Shown here: positions 39,999 through 46,569 of the stretch, one piece after another
Layout: each line of letters opens with the position of its first letter
Position numbering within the stretch: position 1 is the first letter of the stretch
DNA from: an uncultured Pelagibacteraceae bacterium
Lineage (GTDB): Bacteria; Pseudomonadota; Alphaproteobacteria; Pelagibacterales; Pelagibacteraceae
Direction: 5' to 3'
Assembly (NCBI GenBank): GCA_902635795.1
Contig: CACPPH010000006.1
Location: 1-46,569, forward strand
DNA: 46,569 nucleotides
The notes under the pieces: model-generated
The model's database searches: none
Told to the model about the DNA's origin: nothing
Seen by the model: only the letters and a program-made list of their open reading frames with translations
Made by a program: the position numbers and the translations under genes

Positions 39999-40579
39999 TG
40001 GACATAGATTTAATTATTGTAGCAATTTACTCATATCTTTTGGGATCAATACCATTTGGATTACTTTTAACTAGAATATTTTTAAAAAAAGATATTAGAA
40101 CTGTTGGATCCGGCAATATCGGAACTACAAATGTGCTTAGAACCGGAAATAAATTTCTCGCAATAACTACGCTAGCTCTTGATTTATTTAAAGGATATAT
40201 TTCAGTTTATGTAACAATATTTTATTTTGAAGACTTAACCTCTTTATCTGCATTAATTTGTTTCATTGGACATATTTTTCCTATTTGGTTAAAATTTAAG
40301 GGAGGAAAAGGTGTTGCAACTTACCTTGGAGTAATTTTAGCTTTATCTAATAAATTTTTTTTAATTTTCATCATAGCATGGATTTCTTTATCGTTATTAT
40401 TTAGGTTTGCATCATTATCTTCAATGATTTCTACGTTAATAGTTTTTCTTTATGCATATATTTACGAAATAAATAACAATATCCTAATACTTTTTATTTT
40501 TTTTGTGATGATTCTTTTTACTCATAAAGAAAATATTTTAAGACTTAAAAGTTCCACAGAAAATAAAATTAAGTTATAA
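39998..40579 (+). CDS. plsY: Glycerol-3-phosphate acyltransferase PlsY
   Basis: SYLLGSIPFGLLLTRIFLKKDIRTVGSGNIGTTNVLRTGN, GHIFPIWLKFKGGKGVATYLG. Confidence 0.97.
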   Translation: MDIDLIIVAIYSYLLGSIPFGLLLTRIFLKKDIRTVGSGNIGTTNVLRTGNKFLAITTLALDLFKGYISVYVTIFYFEDLTSLSALICFIGHIFPIWLKFKGGKGVATYLGVILALSNKFFLIFIIAWISLSLLFRFASLSSMISTLIVFLYAYIYEINNNILILFIFFVMILFTHKENILRLKSSTENKIKL

Positions 40580-40647
40580 GTGCTGTCTTTTCTAGTTTTT
40601 CAATAATAAATTTGACAAACTCGTTTTATTTTGAAAATAAACAATAA

Positions 40648-43215
40648 ATGAACTTAGTAATTGTTGAAAGTCCAGCTAAAGCAAAAACTATAAATAAATA
40701 TTTAGGAAAAGATTATTTAGTTTTAGCAAGTTATGGTCATATAAGAGATTTGCCCTCAAAAAATGGCTCTGTCGATCCTGAAAACAAATTTCAAATGGAA
40801 TGGGAAATTGATTCTTTTTCAAAAAAATATCTTAAAGAAATTACAAATGCTGCTGAAGACTCAGACAAAATTATTTTAGCAACGGATCCAGATCGTGAAG
40901 GTGAGGCTATAGCTTGGCATGTTAAAGAAGTTCTGGAAAAAAAGAAACTTCTCAAAGATAAAAATTTAGAAAGAGTTGTCTTTAATGAAATTACTAAAAA
41001 AGCAATACTCGATGCTATAAAAAATCCTAGACAAATCCATTTGCCTTTAGTCGAAGCTTACTTAGCTAGACGAGCGTTAGATTATCTTGTCGGATTTAAT
41101 ATCTCACCAATTCTTTGGACTAAATTACCTGGATCAAAATCAGCAGGAAGAGTTCAATCTGTGGCTTTAAAGCTTATTACTGAAAGAGAAAAAGAAATAG
41201 AATTATTTAAACCAGATGAATATTGGACTCTTACATCGGACTTTACAAATAAAAATAATAAAAATATTTTTTCAAAATTAAGTTTATTTAATCGAGAAAA
41301 AATAGAAAAATTTTCTTTCAAAAATAAAGAAGAAATACAAAAAGCAATTGATATAATCAATAAAACAAAATTTAAAATTACAGATGTAAACACAAAAGTA
41401 TTCAGACGTAATCCCCTAGCCCCTTTTACCACTTCTACCTTGCAGCAAACTGCTTCAGGACGATTTGGTTTTGGAGCTTCCAGAACAATGCAAATTGCAC
41501 AACGACTGTATCAAGGAGTAGATATCGAGGGTGAAACTACCGGATTAATTACTTATATGAGAACTGATGGAACTAATATTTCAAAAGAAGCCATTAATGA
41601 CTTTAGAAAATTCATAACTGATGATTATGGTGATAAATATTTGCCAGAGGCACCGAATAGTTATACTGGAAAAAAAGCAAAGAACGCCCAAGAAGCTCAT
41701 GAAGCAATTAGACCAACTAATATAAGTAGAAAACCCTCTGACATCAAAAAATATGTAAATGCAGATCAATTTAAACTCTATGAATTAATTTGGAGTAGAG
41801 CCTTATCATCTCAAATGACACCAGCAGAATTTGATAGAAACACGATAATTATTTCCTCAATTGATAATAAAATTAACTTTAGAGCTAGCGGCTCAGTAGT
41901 AAAATTTGATGGATTTCTTAAAGTTTATCAAGTTCAAGAAACTGACGAAGATGCGAAAAATATTTTACCCGAAGTCAAAGTTGGTGAAGAAATTAGCATA
42001 CTTAAGTTACATGATGAGCAGCACTTTACAGATCCACCGCCACGTTACTCTGAAGCTAGTTTAGTAAAAAAGATGGAGGAATTAGGTATAGGGAGACCCT
42101 CCACTTATGCCAGTATTATCTCAGTGCTATCAACGAGAAATTATGTCGAATTAATTAATAAAAGGTTTAATCCAACTGATAGAGGTAAACTAATATCGGC
42201 TTTTTTGGAGAAATTATTCTCTAAATATGTGGATTATAATTTCACTGCAGACTTAGAAAATCAGCTTGATGAAATCACTAGTGGTAAAATTGAATGGGTG
42301 CAAGTATTAGACAATTTTTGGAAAGATTTTTATCAAAATGTAGGAAAAGTAAAAGAAAAAAGAACCAGAGAAGTCCTTGATTTATTAAATGAAAGTTTAG
42401 GTGCTTTAATATTTGAAAGAGATGAAAAAGATGCCATAGATAGAAAATGTAAGCTTTGCCCTGATGGGGAATTAAGCCTCAAAAACAGTTTCAGGGGTGG
42501 AGCTTTTATAGGTTGTTCAAATTATCCTGAATGTAAATTTACGCGACCTTTATCTAAAGCAAAAGCTGCTGCTCAATATAATTTAGCTGAACCAAAATTA
42601 CTAGGTCAAAATAGCTTCGGAAAAGATATATACTTAAAAAATGGAAGATTTGGTCCTTACCTTCAATATGAAAAAGAAAAAGATGAACTTGAATTAAAAA
42701 AGAAAAAAGGAAGAAAGAAAAAAAATGAAAACGACCATCTCAAAAATGTTTCAATACCCAAAGGGATTGATGTAGATAGTGTAGATTTAGAAAAAGCAAA
42801 ATACTTATGCTCACTTCCAAAAATTTTAGGTCAACATCCAGAAAACGGTCAAGATATTACTTTAAATTCTGGAAGGTTTGGACCGTATCTAAAGTGTGAA
42901 AATAAATCCGCAAGACTTGAAAATATTGAGGACCTTTTTTCTATCGGTTTAAATAGAGCAATTACAATGATTGCAGAAGCTAAGCCCGGAAGAATATCTT
43001 CTTCGCTTATAAAAGATTTAGGTGAACATCCAGAAGATAAAAAGCCAGTAAGAATTATGAAAGGTCAGTATGGGCCGTATATAAAATATAAATCTTTAAA
43101 TGCCACAATTCCCGAAGAGAAAGACCCAAACGAACTAACAATGGAAGAAGCATTAATTTTAATTGAAAAAAGACGTGAATACGATAAATCGAAAAAGAAA
43201 GGTAAAAAAAAATGA
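40648..43215 (+). CDS. topA: DNA topoisomerase I
   Basis: NLVIVESPAKAKTINKYLGKDYLVLASYGHIRDLPSK, DPDREGEAIAWHV, GLITYMRTDGTNIS, C-terminal Cys zinc finger CKLC..CSNYPEC. Confidence 0.99.
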   Translation: MNLVIVESPAKAKTINKYLGKDYLVLASYGHIRDLPSKNGSVDPENKFQMEWEIDSFSKKYLKEITNAAEDSDKIILATDPDREGEAIAWHVKEVLEKKKLLKDKNLERVVFNEITKKAILDAIKNPRQIHLPLVEAYLARRALDYLVGFNISPILWTKLPGSKSAGRVQSVALKLITEREKEIELFKPDEYWTLTSDFTNKNNKNIFSKLSLFNREKIEKFSFKNKEEIQKAIDIINKTKFKITDVNTKVFRRNPLAPFTTSTLQQTASGRFGFGASRTMQIAQRLYQGVDIEGETTGLITYMRTDGTNISKEAINDFRKFITDDYGDKYLPEAPNSYTGKKAKNAQEAHEAIRPTNISRKPSDIKKYVNADQFKLYELIWSRALSSQMTPAEFDRNTIIISSIDNKINFRASGSVVKFDGFLKVYQVQETDEDAKNILPEVKVGEEISILKLHDEQHFTDPPPRYSEASLVKKMEELGIGRPSTYASIISVLSTRNYVELINKRFNPTDRGKLISAFLEKLFSKYVDYNFTADLENQLDEITSGKIEWVQVLDNFWKDFYQNVGKVKEKRTREVLDLLNESLGALIFERDEKDAIDRKCKLCPDGELSLKNSFRGGAFIGCSNYPECKFTRPLSKAKAAAQYNLAEPKLLGQNSFGKDIYLKNGRFGPYLQYEKEKDELELKKKKGRKKKNENDHLKNVSIPKGIDVDSVDLEKAKYLCSLPKILGQHPENGQDITLNSGRFGPYLKCENKSARLENIEDLFSIGLNRAITMIAEAKPGRISSSLIKDLGEHPEDKKPVRIMKGQYGPYIKYKSLNATIPEEKDPNELTMEEALILIEKRREYDKSKKKGKKK

Positions 43216-43445
43216 GGATAATAATAATATTATTTTTAAATTTTTTATTATTTAATAATTTATTTTCTGATGAAAAAAAAAGCTGTAAAGAGTTAGTTGA
43301 TAAACCAATCAAATGGTCGAAATGTATAAAAGATAAAGGTATCGAGTTAGGTAAAAAAGGAGTTCAAATTGGAAAAGAGGGATCAAAAAAACTTAATACA
43401 GACTCAAAATTAACTGATTGGTTAAAAAATAGGAAAAAAAATTAA
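43212..43445 (+). CDS. Small exported protein of unknown function (77 aa)
   Basis: MRIIIILFLNFLLFNNLFSDEKKSCKELVDKPIKWSKCIKDKG..., predicted signal peptide, 4-nt overlaps/abutment with topA and ridA. Confidence 0.7.
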   Translation: MRIIIILFLNFLLFNNLFSDEKKSCKELVDKPIKWSKCIKDKGIELGKKGVQIGKEGSKKLNTDSKLTDWLKNRKKN

Positions 43446-43909
43446 TGGATGATATTGAAAATAGAATCAAATCACTTAATATAGTTTTGCCTAAACCTAA
43501 AGCTCCTGTAGGTGCATATGTGGCAACAAAAATTGTTGGAAGGTTACTTTTTATATCTGGTCAAGTTTCTATTGACAAAAACTCAAAATTAATTTCTGGG
43601 AAAATTGGAAAAGAATTAAATAATGATGAAGGGTATAAAGCAGCTGAAAGATGTGGTTTAAGTATTGTTGCACATGCGAAAAATGCTTGTGGAGGAGATT
43701 TGAATAAAATTAAATCCTGTGTAAAATTAACTGGTTATGTTAACTCAACTAATGATTTTAAAGATCAACCCAAAATAATTAATGGTGCATCAGATATAAT
43801 AGCTAAAATTTTAGGAAAAAAAGGTGAGCACACACGTGCTGCAGTGAGTGTAAATAGTTTGCCTTTAGGAGTTGCTGTAGAAGTTGACGCTATATTTGAA
43901 CTTAATTGA
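43445..43909 (+). CDS. RidA/YjgF-family protein
   Basis: LPKPKAPVGAYVATKIVGRLLFISGQVSID, VKLTGYVNSTNDFKDQPKIINGASDII, HTRAAVSVNSLPLGVAVEVDAIFE. Confidence 0.93.
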   Translation: MDDIENRIKSLNIVLPKPKAPVGAYVATKIVGRLLFISGQVSIDKNSKLISGKIGKELNNDEGYKAAERCGLSIVAHAKNACGGDLNKIKSCVKLTGYVNSTNDFKDQPKIINGASDIIAKILGKKGEHTRAAVSVNSLPLGVAVEVDAIFELN

Positions 43910-45206
43910 GGTTTGGTCTACCAACAGAGTAGTATTTAATCTTATTTTTTTTCATTTCTTTGGCAGAATAAAGATTTCTTAGATCGTAAACTTTAAATTT
44001 ACTATTTTTAACAACTTTTTTGAAATCTATTGATTTAAATTCATCCCATTCGGTGAGCAGAACTATTAAATCTGCACCATTACAATTAGATTTTATATTA
44101 TTTCTGTAATTACAGTTTTTAATCTTTTTAAACTCATTTTTTTCTCCAGATGGGTCGTAATATCTAACTTTAGCACCTCTTTTACAAAGATAAGGTATCA
44201 TTCTGAGACTAGAAGAATCTCTCATATCGTCAGTGTTTGGTTTAAATGTAACGCCTAAAAAAGATATTTTTTTATTTCTTATATTTGAACCTAAAATTTT
44301 ATGAATTCTTTGAGTTAGTAGATTTACTCTTTCTTGATTTGACTTAATAACTGCTTTAACAACAGATAGGTTAATTCTAAATTTATCTGCTGCTGATACA
44401 AGTCCTTTAGTATCTTTCGGAAAACATGAGCCTCCATAAGCTGGACCAGCTCGTAAAAATCTACCGCCTATTCTACTATCAGAACCCATGCCTAAAGAGA
44501 TATCTTCTATATTTACTCCAGCTTTTTCACACAAATTAGCGAGTTCATTTATAAAAGTAATTTTAGTTGCAAGAAAAGCATTTGATGCATACTTTATTAG
44601 TTCAGCTCCCTTTCTTGAAGTAGAAAAAAATTTTGACCCTTTGTTAATTAATGGTGCATAAAGTTTTCTCATAATGTTAAAAGCTTTTTTTTCATTTGAT
44701 CCTATTACGATTCTATCAGGGTATCTAAAATCACGTATTGCTTCGCCTTCTCGTAGGAATTCAGGATTAGAGATTACTGTAAAAAGTTTTTTCTTTTTTT
44801 TTAAAATTTTTTCGATTTCATCGCCGGTTCCTACTGGAACAGTAGACTTAGTCACAATAATTTTTTTCCTTTTTGAATACTTAAATATTTCTTTTGTGCA
44901 TTTATTAACAAAAGATAAATCAACTTTAATAGATCCTTTTCTTGTAGGTGTTCCTACACATATAAAAATTATATCTGATGTACTTATAGCTTTATGTATA
45001 TTTGTAGTAAACGAAAGGCGTTTAGCTAAAAAATTTTTTTTTATTAATTCATCTAATCCTGGCTCATAGATCGGGGAAACGCCAAAATTAAGTTTATCTA
45101 TTTTAGTTTTATCTTTATCAACGCATACAACTTGATTACCTATGTCGGCAAAGCAGACACCACTAACTAATCCAACATAACCAGTACCTATCATACATAG
45201 TTTCAT
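43902..45206 (-). CDS. ugd: UDP-glucose 6-dehydrogenase
   Basis: MKLCMIGTGYVGLVSGVCFADIGNQVVCVDKD, ISNPEFLREGEAIRDFRYPDRIVIG, GPAYGGSCFPKDTKGLVS, LGVTFKPNTDDMRDSSS. Confidence 0.98.
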   Translation of the reverse strand: MKLCMIGTGYVGLVSGVCFADIGNQVVCVDKDKTKIDKLNFGVSPIYEPGLDELIKKNFLAKRLSFTTNIHKAISTSDIIFICVGTPTRKGSIKVDLSFVNKCTKEIFKYSKRKKIIVTKSTVPVGTGDEIEKILKKKKKLFTVISNPEFLREGEAIRDFRYPDRIVIGSNEKKAFNIMRKLYAPLINKGSKFFSTSRKGAELIKYASNAFLATKITFINELANLCEKAGVNIEDISLGMGSDSRIGGRFLRAGPAYGGSCFPKDTKGLVSAADKFRINLSVVKAVIKSNQERVNLLTQRIHKILGSNIRNKKISFLGVTFKPNTDDMRDSSSLRMIPYLCKRGAKVRYYDPSGEKNEFKKIKNCNYRNNIKSNCNGADLIVLLTEWDEFKSIDFKKVVKNSKFKVYDLRNLYSAKEMKKNKIKYYSVGRPNLN

Positions 45207-46022
45207 TTATTTCCCTTTAAATATTTGAATACCTGAATTAATATACCCACTTAAAGAACCACAATCTAAGTATTTCCCTGTAAAAATATTTCCATAAAAT
45301 TTATATTCTTTTTTAATTAATCTTCTAATTGCGTCAGTAATATGTATCTCTCCACCTTGACCGGGTTTTAATTTTTTAATTTCATTGAAAATTTTTGTCG
45401 TTAATATATATCTTCCTATAATTGCGAAATTTGATGGGGCTTTTTTGATACTAGGTTTTTCTACCACATCTTTAATTTGAAAGTATTTTTTTTTTTTATT
45501 TTTGATAGATAAAATTCCCCATCTTGAAATTGTTTTTCTTTTCACTTTTTTTGTAGCAATTATAGATCCATTAGTCTTTTTATGTAATCGTATCATTTCT
45601 TTGGAACAATTATTTCTTATTATTAAATCATCAGGTAAAAGCATTAAAAAGTATTTACCTTTTATAAATTTTTGGCATTTTAAGACTGCATCTCCTGTGC
45701 CCTTTGGCTTGTTTTGGTAAACAAATTTTATCATTTTTTGATATTTTTTTATTTTTTTAAACTCTTCGAATAACCTTTTATCCTTCTTCTTTTTTATTAT
45801 TTTTTTATAAAAATTATCATTAAAAAAATATTTTTTAATCGATAATTTTTTTTTTGAGATTATAAATATGAATTCCTTTACACCTGCATCAATGCATTCA
45901 TCCAATATATATTGTAGATTTGGTTTCCCATTTATAGGCATCAACTCTTTTGGCATAACACTTGTCAAAGGAAGCATTCTAGTCCCTAATCCTGCTAATG
46001 GAATAATAGCTTGTTTTATCAT
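45207..46022 (-). CDS. galU: UTP-glucose-1-phosphate uridylyltransferase
   Basis: KQAIIPLAGLGTRMLPLTSVMPKELMPINGKPNLQYILDECIDAGVKEF, YQNKPKGTGDAVLKC, GEIHITDAI. Confidence 0.96.
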   Translation of the reverse strand: MIKQAIIPLAGLGTRMLPLTSVMPKELMPINGKPNLQYILDECIDAGVKEFIFIISKKKLSIKKYFFNDNFYKKIIKKKKDKRLFEEFKKIKKYQKMIKFVYQNKPKGTGDAVLKCQKFIKGKYFLMLLPDDLIIRNNCSKEMIRLHKKTNGSIIATKKVKRKTISRWGILSIKNKKKKYFQIKDVVEKPSIKKAPSNFAIIGRYILTTKIFNEIKKLKPGQGGEIHITDAIRRLIKKEYKFYGNIFTGKYLDCGSLSGYINSGIQIFKGK

Positions 46023-46060
46023 ATGATTCTTATAATAGTTATTATCATTGCTTTATAGAA

Positions 46061-46569
46061 ATGAAAATATTTAAAGATAAACATACCCTTCAGAAAGAGC
46101 TTTTAAAAACAAAAGGGATATCATTTGTACCTACAATGGGTAGTTTACATAATGGGCATATTTCGTTAATTAAACAATCTAAAAAATTAAAGTTAAAAAC
46201 TTTAGTCTCAATTTTTGTAAATCCTAAACAATTCAATAAAAAAAGTGAATTTAGATTTTACCCAAGAGACACAAAAAGAGACATTAAAAAACTCAAAAAA
46301 ATGAAGATTAATTATTTATATATTCCATCATTTAAAGACTTATACGGGTTTAAACCTAGGAAGAAGGTTTACATTGATAAATTTTCCAAAAAATTATGCG
46401 GTAAATTTAGAAATGGACATTTCGAAGGTGTTTTAAATGTAGTAAACAGATTTTTAGAGATAATAAAACCTAGATATATCTTTTTAGGGAAAAAAGATTA
46501 TCAGCAACTGTATCTAATTAAAAAGCATATTCAAAAAAGAGGAATTAAATCTAAAGTAATTGAATGTAA
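46061..46569 (+). CDS. panC: Pantothenate synthetase, partial (3' end outside window)
   Basis: Manual translation MKIFKDKHTLQKELLKTKGISFVPTMGSLHNGHISLIKQSKKLKLKTLVSIFVNPKQFNKKSEFRFYPRDTKRDIKKL...FLGKKDYQQLYLIKKHI; PTMGxLHxGH motif; no in-frame stop before window end. Confidence 0.95.
   Translation, partial: MKIFKDKHTLQKELLKTKGISFVPTMGSLHNGHISLIKQSKKLKLKTLVSIFVNPKQFNKKSEFRFYPRDTKRDIKKLKKMKINYLYIPSFKDLYGFKPRKKVYIDKFSKKLCGKFRNGHFEGVLNVVNRFLEIIKPRYIFLGKKDYQQLYLIKKHIQKRGIKSKVIEC

Noticed and set aside
45720-45860. Long T/A homopolymer runs in galU and elsewhere as possible frameshift/pseudogene indicators
   Set aside because: Reading frames continue through with family motifs on both sides; poly-Lys/Phe codons are expected at this G+C.
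1-46569. Search for CRISPR arrays, transposons, prophage, toxin-antitoxin or defence islands
   Set aside because: No regular direct repeats, transposase, integrase or defence-gene motifs seen; the window is core genome. The only tRNA (25261-25355) has no adjacent integrase or att-like repeat.

Overview
The window is an AT-rich (very low G+C), extremely compact alphaproteobacterial chromosome segment. Gene content and order best match the SAR11/Pelagibacterales core genome (inference from content, not a database search). Almost every base is in a housekeeping gene: argC, rpsI-rplM, ctaA, plsX-rpmF region, hppA, the glyA-nrdR-rib-nusB operon, hemB, the dapA-smpB-folK-rsh-pyrE-pdxJ-acpS-lepB-rnc-recO operon, slt, tRNA-Ser(GCU), a TPP-riboswitch-controlled Na+/solute symporter (thiV-like), umuDC, an amino-acid ABC SBP/permease pair, the gatCAB-OMT-trhO-MATE operon, ruvX, pyrBC-plsY-topA, ridA, ugd-galU and a partial panC. 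I saw no CRISPR array, transposon, prophage or defence island. The best second-look signals are: (i) a minimal TPP riboswitch between the umuC stop codon and the thiV start codon; (ii) a textbook promoter plus GTTC-N7-GTTC LexA box in front of umuDC; (iii) a gatCAB-linked O-methyltransferase/TrhO pair that may form a tRNA U34 ho5U->mo5U pathway; (iv) an RSH (SpoT/Rel) protein lacking the region between TGS and ACT; (v) RibB fused to a degenerate RibA-like domain; (vi) clean absence of expected genes (era, fabH, dprA and others) from conserved operons; (vii) all seven convergent boundaries overlap or are at most 3 nt apart.
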